Of a stretch of DNA of 64,000 bases, positions 22,445 to 32,819 are shown one piece after another. A program made the translations under genes and the position numbers. The first letter of the stretch is position 1, and each line of letters begins with the position of its first letter. The stretch lies in assembly GCA_037176845.1 (NCBI GenBank), contig JAYKXP010000173.1, forward strand, positions 25,460 to 89,459, read 5' to 3'. This DNA is from Paramarasmius palmivorus. Lineage: Eukaryota > Basidiomycota > Agaricomycetes > Agaricales > Marasmiaceae. Under the pieces are notes generated by a model. The model had not been told where the DNA came from. It ran no database searches and saw nothing but the letters and a program-made list of their open reading frames with translations.

Positions 22445-24024
22445 TCAATCTACCTTCCGCCGCTTTCCCTGCGGATGGGACCCTTCAGGCCCATCATGAT
22501 CGTGTCCGGCTGGCTGCTTGCGTTTTCCTGCACCCCTCGTCATCCGTTCATACAAGTCTTCGTCGAAGCCTACACACTGGAGCCCAACCAAATCTAGCTT
22601 TATATCCCCAGACTGAACCAATTTCTTGATCTCGTTCTTGCCGAGTAACGGTCTTTGCATTTGCGCATCCGCTATTGAGTCTACGATACAATCGATGGCA
22701 TGTTGCTGTGGAATATTCAGAACGGTGTATAATAATACTGAGAGTAACTGTGCTAACCTTGCGAAAACGACGGTTTAGATCCTTGAGTGCCACACCTTCG
22801 GGGCATATATCGTTCAAGCTAACGATTTGATATGTTCCGGCGTAGAACACATCCTGTTCGTTCTGATGACGCGCAGTCCTGTCAAAGAAGAATACACGTT
22901 CCTCGCCATAGACCTCGTCAAAGGGTGACAGCAACTCAAAGTCATGCTCGGAGTTGGTTTGGGTTTTGGGGACAATAGCCAGTGCATGCTGATAGTTGAC
23001 AAAAGTAGTACGGCCTGGTATATAAAGGTGCTTCTTAACGCGGTTGGCTGGAAGGGACTGGGAGAAGATATGAATGTGAAGGAGTGGAAATAACAGTACC
23101 GTCACTCACGAAAGCTTCAAACTTGTCCTGAAAGGTCCTTTCCCATCCCATCTGGCGGCAAAGATCCGCACTGATGAACGAAACATGGGTTAACTCCGGG
23201 TGCTTTATATGTTTCCCGCGAAACGATGGAAGTCGTTGAACCCGGGAGAGGCACCGCTGGGGAAGATTTTCCGGACGCTGTCTTGATGTGGTCTGTGACT
23301 CGTCAGAAGTCGCCGTAGCTTCAGCCTCAGCCTCATCTCCTTCCCTTGACTTAATGGATACGTAAGCATCATCAGCTACTGCAGTAGGAACTACAGACGT
23401 ACTTGCATATCTACAATGAGAGCCTTCGCATCACTCAATTCTCTCTGCAGTTCTTCTACTTCAGCCTGACGATAATCAGTAGACATAATCCGCGAGCTTG
23501 AGCCATAACTTACGCTTTTAGTGAAAAGTAAGGATTTTGTTGTCTGTAAAACAGGTAAACTCCAACGTAGCGAGGCTGGATAGACAGGCCTTACACGCAG
23601 TTCTTTCCGTAGGTCATCGATTAATCGCACGGCTGCCTTGTCAAACACGACTTTCTATGAAACTGATGATTAGCATGGTCTGTGGCAGCGTTTGATGCAT
23701 TGAACACGGACCGGGACTCTGATAGGCAGCAACTCGTCGCCTGAATCGAATTTATCTTCAGATTTCTGTATTCCCCGAGTTACGGTCCTCGCAATGCGCC
23801 ATGATTGAATACCATCTTACGATATCGAATTCTCTTTCCTCTATCTTTGGAGATGGCATCGACGAATCCTTATCAGATTCCTAGAAATGGTGTTAGGGTA
23901 CGCACAGGTAAGCGCTACTGGTATCATCAAAACTTACGTCGGACTGAACTGATGCAGCGTCTCCTTCGATTTCAGTATCAATATACCTTTCGGGGGATGG
24001 TAGGGGCGACCACACCGGTTCCAT
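22445..24024 (-). CDS. DUF6697-like family protein, copy E
   Basis: Starts MEPVWSPLPSPERYIDTEIE at 24024 (spliced at gtaagtttt). Next are SGDELLPIRV, FDKAAVRLIDDLRKELRV, a coiled coil (AEVEELQRELSDAKALIVDM), NLPQRCLSRVQRLPSFRG, FISADLCRQMGWERTFQDKF, LYIPGRTTFVNYQHALAIVP, SPFDEVYGEERVFFFDRT, DVFYAGTYQIVSLNDICPEG and a final exon GDIKLDLVGLQCVGFDEDLY with a basic tail (GKRRKVD). This copy serves as an intact reference for locating the two indels in copy B, its closest relative by sequence. Function unknown; the basic tail suggests a nuclear protein. Confidence 0.65.
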
Positions 24025-24506
24025 GGGCTTGTCGATGGCGGTGGTAGGAAGAAAAACGTGGTGATTTTTGATTCCCAGGCCTCAGGTCTCATAAAACAAG
24101 CTCACTCGTTCCATGTAATCCTTTTCTGTCTTTCCGTCAATACAGCAACCTCAGCAAGACTAGGTGAATAGACCAGCGCTTGTCGTAGAATCTGAAGATG
24201 GCATCGTATAGAGGCGAATTGTTTGATGGTACGCGGTGTATGAGGGTAAGAGGCAAGTGACGAATCCATTTTCTGGGTTAATCCTCTCACGTTTCCTGTT
24301 CTATAGCTACGCAGATTCCGCAAATCTCGCTTGGTTCACAATAATTTCAAGCCTAACCTTCTCTTGGAAGGCACCAAATTGAAAGCCCCTCGCAAAAACA
24401 TCGGGCGAACCAATATGATCATCGTCGGACCGCCATCACAGTCATACATCATCCGAAGCTACTTAAACCCCACAAGGCTCATCGATAACGACTCAATACA
24501 ACCACC
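24025..24506. other. Divergent spacer between copy E and the aldose epimerase
   Basis: Upstream regions of two divergent genes. No further gene or repeat was recognised, apart from a short stretch (24076-24260) weakly resembling the other array spacers. Confidence 0.4.
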
Positions 24507-25937
24507 ATGTCCGCTTTCGAACCCCTCCTCCTCACCACCCCTTCCCTCACACCCGCTTTAGCACTCGAAGTCATACCCCATGGCCTCACATTCCACCGAC
24601 TCATCCTCCAAGTCTCCGGTAGAACACACGATGTCCTCGTTGGGCCCGAAGCTCCAGAAGGTCATCTCAAGATGAAATACACCAATACTATCATTGGGCG
24701 ATTCGCCAATAGAATCCCGGTTGGCTCGCATGAAATCGCTGAAGGCGTGGTTTTCGAGGCAAAGGCGAACGAGAACCCTCGCGTTAGTTTGCATGGTGGT
24801 CCGACGGGGTATGACAGCGTCGAGTGGAAGCTTATTGACAAGCCTACATTGTTCTCTGATACGGAGGTAGCTTCTGTTCCTTCTTCTGGAGCGCAGTTCT
24901 TCAGCTACACCTCGCCTAGTGGAGACCAAGGATACCCAGGCACGCTGCTTGTAGAAGTATTAGTGGCACTCGTCTCGCCGGTTGAGCAGGAGAGAAAGTA
25001 TGACGACGCGAAGGGAAAAGAGTTTGAACTGGGCAGCTTGGTCTACGTGTATCGCGCGAAGCTCGTCGAGGGCAAGGTTACGCCAGTGAACTTGACTCAG
25101 GTACGCGTTTTGACCTTCCATTCATGCTCCAATACTGATACACGCTGAGCAGCACTGGGGCTTCAACCTTACAGCTTCTCTTCCTTCCAAAGAGCTCAGC
25201 GTCAAGGAACACACGCTACTCCTGAAAGCCGACCGCCTGGTTGACCGTGACGCCGACTCTCTTCGCGTCGGGATCAGCAAGGTACCCACCGAACACGACC
25301 ACAGCAAGGGCAAGAAGATTGGAGATGGTTACCCTGACGCAGGCTACGGTGGGTACAGTGCGCATCATTGCGCCATAGCGTCGAATCCTTGCTGACGCTT
25401 TGATAGATGACTACTACGTGTTCGCCGACCGAGATATCAAGCAGCCAAAGACCTTCGCTGCTTCTTCGCTGTCATCCGCAGATTACCTCAAGGAGATCTT
25501 GAAGCCAGGTGCTGTCAGCACCGAGGATACCGTGACCGAGCTCGCGTCGGATACGAGCGGTATTAGGTTGAGCTTTGACACCAACCGTAAGTTCAAGCTC
25601 TCGTCTGCCGTCTCCATACTCATGACAACTGGTTCACAGAGGGAGGCGCGATGTTCTACTCGAACACACTCTCCAAGGCTTCAGGGTCTGCTCGAAAGAA
25701 GATCCACGGTGGTTCAGGCGGCTTTGAGGCTGGAGATGGGTACGAACCTGGAAGTGAGTGCGATTTCGTTCGTTCAGCATGAGCCACTCTGACACAAACT
25801 TGATAGCTGCGGCATTCTTGGAGTTCCATGATCCGCTCTGGGAAGCCGGTGAGATTAAGCAAGGAAAGGGCCTGTTGAAAGAAGGAGAGGTGTATAACAA
25901 CTATGTTAAGATGAGTGTCAGGTTCCGCGAGGTTTGA
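24507..25937 (+). CDS. Aldose 1-epimerase (galactose mutarotase)
   Basis: Interconverts alpha and beta anomers of hexoses such as galactose in the cytosol (Leloir pathway entry). Five exons: 24507-25100, from 25153, from about 25407, from about 25640 and from about 25806. Motifs: NTIIGRFANRIPVGSHEIAE (conserved N-R-I region), VSLHGGPTGYDSVEW (HGG), HWGFNLTAS (family H-x-x-FNL with the catalytic histidine), VFADRD, and FLEFHDPLWEAGEIKQG with the catalytic glutamate region. The frame is intact across all splice sites. The protein is about 400 residues, normal for fungal members. A decayed second copy lies at 33.65-34.78 kb. It converges on the NACHT gene N1 with about 138 bases between stops. 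Confidence 0.88.
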
Positions 25938-26075
25938 GTTCGTGTAAGAAGAAAGATTATGTATTAATATCTATGTAACTGTATCCATCCGCTACTAAAT
26001 TTGATCAAAGATGATGATACACAGAAGCAGTATATTGTCACGGAACACGGTGCCTATCTCATGTTCGAATCCTCG

Positions 26076-27812
26076 TCACAAGGAACAACCGGCATCGACA
26101 TCCAAAGTCATGCGTCTTCGCCACCGAACAGCGATCCAGCATAAGGAGAATCCCAATAAGAATATGCCAACCTCTCGCCATAATAATGAAACGTGTATCT
26201 TTGGCGCAGGATTCACCTGCGTCTCTTCGGCTTGGATCAGCTTCTCCGGGGTTATGGTTGGCTCTTGGTCCTCCGACTTAGGGAAAGAGGAGGTATCAGA
26301 AGGAGACACCTCGACAGGGTTCGGTTCCACCGAACTTGCTTTCGTTAAGAGATTGAAGTATTCTGCTTTTGTAAACTCTTTCACGTGGTATTGTCTCGAC
26401 CGCATAGGATCCGAGAGAAATTCGATGAATGAGGTATGATAGATTTGTATATCCATGCTTTCGTCACTTGGTACCTTCATGACCGAATGCAATCCACGTA
26501 GAACTAGGCGAGCATCGAATTCAAGGCCCAAAAGTACACCGATGCACTTCGGAGACCTCCAACCTCCAACGGAAGGATTGGCTTCCTGTGTGACACCTAA
26601 ACCGAGAAGCCGTTCAATGTCCGCTTTGACAAGGGGCTCGGGGTCGTGTTGGGGTGTCAAGAGAAGACGAAGAATGGGAAGAATGCTGTCCCATGCGTGA
26701 CATTGAGACAGTATTTGTAGATATAGGAGATCCATTCCTGGGTACGGGGACTCGGCAACTTGCTCATCTCGGACGCGAAGGATGGTTTCCAGACGTGCCT
26801 GTGGTAGGTCATCCCAACTCTCGATGAACTCCATGACTGTGGCAGCGAAGAGAAATTGCCCACAGGCTCTCCGAGTAAGCTGCTGGATTGCTTCTTCACC
26901 TGGCCACGGAGCAGGCACGTTTTGGAATGCGTACGGACGCTTTCGCCATAGGACACGAAAGCGGTCACGAAAGTAGGCAGTGATATCAGCAGATGCATCG
27001 GTGTACCCAACTTCTAACTTGGCCAGAAGGGAAGTGAATGCATCGGCGTTGAAGATGTGACAGATGTCGGGCTCTGGCCGACTGAAAATGAGGAAGACGA
27101 AAGGACACCGATACTTGAGCGCAGTCCAAATCATTTCCAATAACTTCCGTCGTGATGCAATTTCAACACCATCGAGGCCGTCGATAACAATGAGATTCGG
27201 AAGATTTTTCCATTTTTCCTGTTCGATGTCCGAACATGGTTCAAGGATCAATTTTGTGAACTGAAGCTCGAGGAAATCCTGGAAAATGCTGGGCCGCGAG
27301 CGTATAACCTCTAGAATGGAGGTACCAAGCGTATCTTTGAAGTGTGGAGATGTAACAAGCTGGTATACAATGGTAGCAACGAATGAGCCCGGATTATTGC
27401 GTGTGGAGTCGTTGGGCGAAAAGAAGAAACTAGCGGCCAACCGTTCATTGGCGTACGCTTCAGACAGGTTCTGTGCGATGGCAGACTTGCCGACCCCAAC
27501 TGGTCCATGCACCCAACACACTCCTCTCTCCTTCGACCTCTCGTAAATCCATTGATCAAGTTCCTCCAAAACGGCGGTGCGGGTACCCGGACGACAATTG
27601 GGGTAAGGGAATCGTTGTTTTGCGTCGTAGAACGCATTGGGGGCAAGGTGGTATAGCAGAGTGTCGGGTAGTCCTTTATGGATCTTCAGTATGTGTATTT
27701 GGCTAGGAATATTACACTCACCAATGTCCTCTTTCACATAGTTTCCGGGTCCAGCGTTGTTGTACTGACTATCGTATATGTGAAAACTGGAACCATCTCG
27801 GAAGAAAGACAT
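26076..27812 (-). CDS. NACHT STAND ATPase N1, C-terminal transmembrane helix
   Basis: NLR-like NTPase, 578 residues if unspliced. The N-terminal 30 residues are a short Asn/Gly/Ser-rich segment. The NACHT core starts NAFYDAKQRFPYPNCRPGTR. Walker A GPVGVGKS is at residues 103-110, FFFSPNDSTRNN follows, Walker B region IVIDGLDGVE is at 208-217, SRPEP comes next, then a winged-helix-like part ending FIEFLSDPMRSRQYHV. A Pro/Glu-rich linker leads to one predicted membrane helix, VGIFLLGFSLCWIAVRW, and a short basic tail. There are no LRR, WD40, ankyrin or TPR repeats. The Walker B glutamate found in N2, N3 and N4 (LDEC) is glycine here. An in-frame, stop-free 48-nt intron (27674-27721) may be optional. 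Head-to-head with N2. Confidence 0.8.
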   Translation of the reverse strand: MSFFRDGSSFHIYDSQYNNAGPGNYVKEDIGECNIPSQIHILKIHKGLPDTLLYHLAPNAFYDAKQRFPYPNCRPGTRTAVLEELDQWIYERSKERGVCWVHGPVGVGKSAIAQNLSEAYANERLAASFFFSPNDSTRNNPGSFVATIVYQLVTSPHFKDTLGTSILEVIRSRPSIFQDFLELQFTKLILEPCSDIEQEKWKNLPNLIVIDGLDGVEIASRRKLLEMIWTALKYRCPFVFLIFSRPEPDICHIFNADAFTSLLAKLEVGYTDASADITAYFRDRFRVLWRKRPYAFQNVPAPWPGEEAIQQLTRRACGQFLFAATVMEFIESWDDLPQARLETILRVRDEQVAESPYPGMDLLYLQILSQCHAWDSILPILRLLLTPQHDPEPLVKADIERLLGLGVTQEANPSVGGWRSPKCIGVLLGLEFDARLVLRGLHSVMKVPSDESMDIQIYHTSFIEFLSDPMRSRQYHVKEFTKAEYFNLLTKASSVEPNPVEVSPSDTSSFPKSEDQEPTITPEKLIQAEETQVNPAPKIHVSLLWREVGIFLLGFSLCWIAVRWRRRMTLDVDAGCSL

Positions 27813-27939
27813 TTGGCAGGTTGATGGGAAGAGGCTCTAGCCAGTCAGTCATCAGTCACAAAAAGACGGCACTGCCACTACCTCAGGCTCTTTTCTCCTG
27901 CTCGCCCGGTCTTTCACCTCCTTCTCATTTCCTATCACC
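27813..27939. promoter_or_regulatory. Bidirectional promoter between NACHT genes N1 and N2
   Basis: Only 127 bases separate the two divergent start codons, so both genes must share this promoter region or overlap in their 5' ends. It is pyrimidine-rich towards N2. Confidence 0.55.
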
Positions 27940-30402
27940 ATGTTCAATGGGACTCAGGATACTCCAATAGATCACAGCAATCTTCACAATAACGTGCAGG
28001 GGGATCAGGAAAACATTGCAATTTCAGGAGGCTTCATTCAGAATCAGACCAACATTTCATTTCAGTTGCCTGGCTCAAGTGCGTCTAAACAAACCTCCCA
28101 ATTGTACACTTTGATAGAGTCATTACAGGGGAAGAGAAGGTCTTGAATCTCATAGCAGAGCGAGTTGCAGCGAACGCTTTCTACGACTCAGAACAAAGAT
28201 ACCCCCCACCGAATTGTCTACCAGGGACTCGTACCGAGATTCTAGGCAGGCTGAACCATTGGATTACAGACGAATCCAAGAACTCACCCCTTTTCTGGTT
28301 GTGTGGACCCGCCGGAGTTGGCAAATCGGCCATTGCACAGACATTGTCGGAAACACACGCTCCACAGGGTTCTCGTCGGCTCGCTGCTACATTCTTCTTT
28401 TCCAGAAACGACCCAACCCGCAACATATTGAACCCATTTATCTTCACTGTCCTCCACCAACTTTTCAAGTCTGAGTCTCTCCGAACTCGACTTGTCCCCA
28501 TTATAGTGAAAGCGATCACCCGCGACCCACACATTTTCTCCCGCACCTTCGAAGATCAGTTCCAGGACCTGATCATCGACCCATGTTGTCAAATCGAACT
28601 ACAGTACTGGGAAGAACTCCCGAATCTCGTCGTCATTGATGGCCTCGACGAGTGCATCCTGATACGGTCCCAACTGAGGTTACTCAGGATGATCCAGGCT
28701 GCCGTTTCACGAGGCTGCCCCTTAATATTCCTTATCGCCAGCCGTCCGGAACCTCGGTTGTGTATACACTTCTATGACAAGGCAGTGGAACCACAGCTGC
28801 TGCGTGTACGTATAGAAGACGACCTCAATACCCGCAGAGACCTTACGCTCTATTTCCACACCCGATTCAACCAACTGCGAGATACTCATGGCCACGTGCT
28901 TGCTCATGTTGAAGTCGCGTGGCCAGATGAAGATGTGATCAACAAGCTCGTGGAGCGGGCCTGCGGACAGTTCATCTTTGCTGCTACGGTCATGGCATAT
29001 CTGGAAAGTGATGACGCATTGCCACAAAAGCGTTTGGAGGAAATACTTCACATTGACACTGAAGATCTTCCCAATTCTCCGTATGCAGCCCTAGATCTCC
29101 TCTACTGCCAGATCTTGTCCAGCTGCGGTGAGTGGGAGAAAGTCAGGGAGATTCTTACTCTGCTTGTGACAGCACACAGTGCTGAGCCTCATGGAAACCC
29201 ACATCCAGGCCTCCTGCACGAGACCATTCCACGGCTGCGAAACTTCAGCTGGCGTTCACCAGAGGGAATTACAAGGCTTCTGAAGCTTGACCGGGGCGAA
29301 GTCCAAGTCTTATTGTTCAGGCTTCATGCTGTTATGGAGGTGCCGGGTGATGCAGACGTCGATATACGTATCCTCCATGCCTCTTTCATAGAGTTCTTGT
29401 CAGATCCTCATCGCTCGAAGAAGTATCATGTCAACAGACTCTCAGAACCAGAATTTTTGGACTATGTAGTGTGTGCACTATTGTACACATGTTCATCATT
29501 CAAGTACACCTTCTCTGACACTGCAGTCAAGTTCTTCAAGGATTCCCATTTAGAGTCCTTTGAACGATTTTCAGTGGAGCACTGTCTACTTCTTTGTCAG
29601 CGGTCGGCGCGATCAACCAAACAATTGATGGATGCTTTAAACGACTTTGATCCATGGTGTGTTGCAACTTTCTCCATACAAATTGGGTTGGGCACTAGTA
29701 GGGTGCAAATGCTGTTTTGCAGTTGGAAAGACACTCTTATATGGGCCAAAGTATGGCATTATTCCCATTGACTGTCAGTTGCTGACTTGTTTAATTAGGG
29801 CCTTTCAGAGCATCAACCCATAGCGTTTATCAGTATGATGGAGATGTTCATGGGCGGATTCTATGTGATCTTGCCACCTGGATCTTCACTTCACACTATC
29901 GCTCATCTGGAACATGCTGTTTTTGCAACGGAAGCAAGCTGGAAACTCCTTACAAGAGTTTTTCCAGCCTCTTCAGTGGATCCGTCAATGTCGGTATCCT
30001 CTTCCCTGTTTATTGTCAGGGACAGCCAAACCTCGGTTTCCAAGGATTGCAGGATTGAAATAGTCAGAGATGAATGGGTCAAATCATTTAATGATCTTGT
30101 ACAGTTCTTTGATTGCTCAGATGATTTGGTGAGCGACATCTGTGATGATACTCGAAGGAGTGTCAGTGTTTTTCATCTACTTCAGGTGTGTACAAGTATG
30201 TTATCCTCACACACATGTCTGATTTTACATGCTTAAGCAACGGCGTCTATACTTGCTGAAAAGGCAACTGGCAGAACGATCAAAACTACTGACACTGACA
30301 GTAGATGAGCAACCTCATGTGCCAAAAGTTCCGCCCTTTGTCATGTGGCTGGCAGGAATTATTTTTGTTCTTATCTGGTGCTGTCTAGGTATACACAAAT
30401 GA
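27940..30402 (+). CDS. NACHT STAND ATPase N2 with long C-terminal module and transmembrane helix
   Basis: Exon 1 (27940-28078) encodes an Asn/Gln-rich N-terminus, HNNVQGDQENIAISGG. Exon 2 starts at 28120 and carries the NACHT core: NAFYDSEQRYPPPNC, Walker A GPAGVGKSA, FFFSRNDPTRN, Walker B LVVIDGLDEC, ASRPEP and FIEFLSDPHRSKKYHV. A C-terminal module of about 250 residues follows (LNDFDPWCVATF, then exons from 29801 and 30232). It ends in a membrane helix, FVMWLAGIIFVLIWCC, and GIHK. Introns are at 28079-28119, about 29752-29800 and about 30187-30231. Walker motifs are canonical. N4 carries the same C-terminal module, so N2 and N4 form a subgroup. Role by family: oligomerising signalling ATPase in recognition or incompatibility reactions; the ligand is unknown. 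Confidence 0.78.
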
Positions 30403-30780
30403 CACAATTGTCCTGGTATTGGGTATTAGGATAGTAACTACTATAATGCCTGTGAGCAGGGTTATGTGCTAGTAGGACTGCAGAATCAGCCTTTTAATTT
30501 CCAGGTAGTAGCACCTGTTGACTGTCACATGACACAGTGACGCCTGCCATTTGGTGTGAAAACTTAAAGTTAAAACCGCTCAATTTTTTTGCTCGTGACT
30601 GTCAAGATAAGGTTAATGGCAATACTCGCTATGCTGTAACTTCGCAGGTGACCGGTGACCCGTCTCGGGGTCTCGGGGTCTCCTCATCTTGATACTGTGC
30701 CGTCAAGCTTTCTGCCCCCTTTCAACGTGTCGCAACAACTCCCGCCATTCTGAAAGTTAGCCAACCGCGCAATTCGGAGT
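30403..30780. other. Spacer before NACHT gene N3
   Basis: Contains the repeated word GGTGACC GGTGACC at 30647-30660 and a short ggtctcgggg tandem after it. The rest is AT-rich 3' flank of N2. Confidence 0.4.
30647..30660. promoter_or_regulatory. Tandem heptamer GGTGACC x2, possible regulatory site
   Basis: The 14-base string recurs exactly once more, at 36198-36211, also shortly upstream of a start codon (the first F-box gene). Shared control is conjecture. Confidence 0.25.
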
Positions 30781-32514
30781 ATGTCATTCAACTTGAGCTC
30801 TTCAAGTTTTGCTACTGGTGGTCCAACATTCAACTTCGTACATGGGAATCAGATTAATATACATAGTAATCACTATGGTGAGATATTACTCTCAGTCAGC
30901 GGCACACACGTATTCACTGGACCCACCATTTTTCGGCTAGTATCGGAAGCTGCCGCCGCCAATGCGTTTTACGATTCTGAGCAACGGTTCCCTCCACCCA
31001 ACTGCCACGAGGGAACTAGGACTGAGATTTTACAAAAGCTTAGAGAGTGGACCGCTAGCGGGTCACAGCAAACACGTCTATTGTGGTTGCACGGACCCAT
31101 CGGATGCGGCAAATCAGCTATTGCGCAAGTTGTCTCGGAACAGCATGCCATTACAAAGAATGCCAAACTAGCTGCCAGCTTCTTTTTTTCCCGAAATGAT
31201 TCAACTCGTAACAATCTGGATCCATTCGTCGCTACTATCATTGATCAATTTCTCCATAGTCCACAACTTCGACACCAATTTCACCCTTTAATCGAGGATG
31301 TCATCAAGTCGGATCCCAAAATCTTCGATAAATCGTTCGAGACGCAGTTTGAGAAACTGATTCTGGAGCCCTGTACCAAAATTCGTCCAGAGCACTGGAA
31401 AGAACTTCCAAACCTCATTGTCATCGAAGCTCTTGACGAGTGCGTTGACATTCATTCGCAGGGGAGGCTACTTCGGATGATCCGGATCGCGATAGGCACC
31501 CTTCCAGCTTGCCCATTCATATTCCTTCTCACCAGTCGTCCCGAATCTCATATTCTCGAAGCGCTCAGCGACGATACATTCGAATTCCTCATGGAGCAGT
31601 GTAGAGTTGGATATGTTGGGTCAGACGATGATGCCGACATTTCCCGTTATCTTCGCGATGAGTTTGGTCGATTACGAAGCAAGTTGCCGATTCTGGGCAG
31701 AGAGGGAGAATCATGGCCTGGTGAAGACGTGGTGAACGAGCTCGTTCGGAGAGCTCATGGACAGTTTATCTTCGCGGTCACTGTCATCAGATATGTTGAT
31801 ACAAGGGATGAACCACCCCAAGATCGGCTGGATGCCATTTTGCATAGCCAGGAAGATTCCCGTCAATCCGAATCCCCGTACCCCGCACTAGACCTGACCT
31901 ACCTACAACTTCTGGCACAATGCCGTTGTTGGGATAAGGTCCGCTCGATCATTCGTCTGCTCGTAACACCCCACCACGACCCCGAGCCTAATGTCAAGAC
32001 CCATTTCATACAGCTGCTTGGAGCTGACTCCGACGTCGTTTGCTGGCGGTCTTTGAGGTGTATTGCGCTACTCCTCGGTCTTACATCGGACGAGATTCGA
32101 GTCTTTCTCATCAGATTACACTCAATCATAGAGGTCCCAACAAAGGAAAACGTGGATATACGCATCTACTATCCCTCTTTCGTCGAGTTTCTCCTGGATC
32201 CCATTCGTTCACGAGAATACCATGTTCCAATACTCACTCAAACGGAGTACCTGGACCTCTTGGTACAGACGAGCTTGGGGAAGCAAGCGGAGCTGCCGAG
32301 CTTGCCAACGATCACTCTTCCACCACCTAGCAGAACTGCTTCACAGCTGTTTCCGAACCTTAGATCCTACGCCATTCCATTTTTCAGGGATCTTGCGGTG
32401 TTGGCATTTGGATGTTGCACCTGTCTGATCTTGATGTCGTGGCAGGCACATACGGAGATTGCGAGGAGTGTTGGCTGTGGAAACAATGGCAGTCCTTCGA
32501 GAAAGGAATTATGA
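30781..32514 (+). CDS. NACHT STAND ATPase N3, C-terminal transmembrane helix
   Basis: 577 residues if the 63-nt in-frame intron at 30878-30940 is kept, 556 if spliced. N-terminus: GGPTFNFVHGNQINIHSNHY. The NACHT core has NAFYDSEQRFPPPNC, Walker A GPIGCGKSA, FFFSRNDSTRNN, Walker B LIVIEALDEC (first Asp replaced by Glu), TSRPES and FVEFLLDPIRSREYHV. A Pro/Ser linker leads to one membrane helix, DLAVLAFGCCTCLILMSW, and a short tail. Architecture and length are the same as N1, so N1 and N3 are close paralogues in opposite orientation. There are no repeat domains. Likely membrane-anchored through the C-terminus, which is inference from hydrophobicity. Confidence 0.8.
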   Translation: MSFNLSSSSFATGGPTFNFVHGNQINIHSNHYGEILLSVSGTHVFTGPTIFRLVSEAAAANAFYDSEQRFPPPNCHEGTRTEILQKLREWTASGSQQTRLLWLHGPIGCGKSAIAQVVSEQHAITKNAKLAASFFFSRNDSTRNNLDPFVATIIDQFLHSPQLRHQFHPLIEDVIKSDPKIFDKSFETQFEKLILEPCTKIRPEHWKELPNLIVIEALDECVDIHSQGRLLRMIRIAIGTLPACPFIFLLTSRPESHILEALSDDTFEFLMEQCRVGYVGSDDDADISRYLRDEFGRLRSKLPILGREGESWPGEDVVNELVRRAHGQFIFAVTVIRYVDTRDEPPQDRLDAILHSQEDSRQSESPYPALDLTYLQLLAQCRCWDKVRSIIRLLVTPHHDPEPNVKTHFIQLLGADSDVVCWRSLRCIALLLGLTSDEIRVFLIRLHSIIEVPTKENVDIRIYYPSFVEFLLDPIRSREYHVPILTQTEYLDLLVQTSLGKQAELPSLPTITLPPPSRTASQLFPNLRSYAIPFFRDLAVLAFGCCTCLILMSWQAHTEIARSVGCGNNGSPSRKEL

Positions 32515-32819
32515 ATTCGATAGCGGATGTTCTGAGAACCGGTGGGCAGAATTTTATTTATTGGTTGTATTTCCGTTGCAGACGATAGAGGTCATCAACG
32601 TCAAGGTCTTATGGACTCCAGCTTCTGCGGGTACTGGGCAGTGTGTTTGATGATGGCTTGCAGCGAGACGGGTGAGGGTATGGGCGCCGGCAAGAGTTCA
32701 TCGTTCGCGGATGCAGTGTAAGAATAGCATGATATTCACGGACAAATCGAGTACGTATACATGTCGCTGGGGTCGAAAGGAGTCATAGATATATACAAGG
32801 GTCCGCTATACCTGAAATG

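Noticed and set aside
26011..27706. Several plus-strand ORFs over N1
   Set aside because: Shadows of the 578-codon minus-strand NACHT frame.
30640..30700. ggtctcgggg short tandem as a regulatory repeat
   Set aside because: Only two imperfect units, too short to support on its own.
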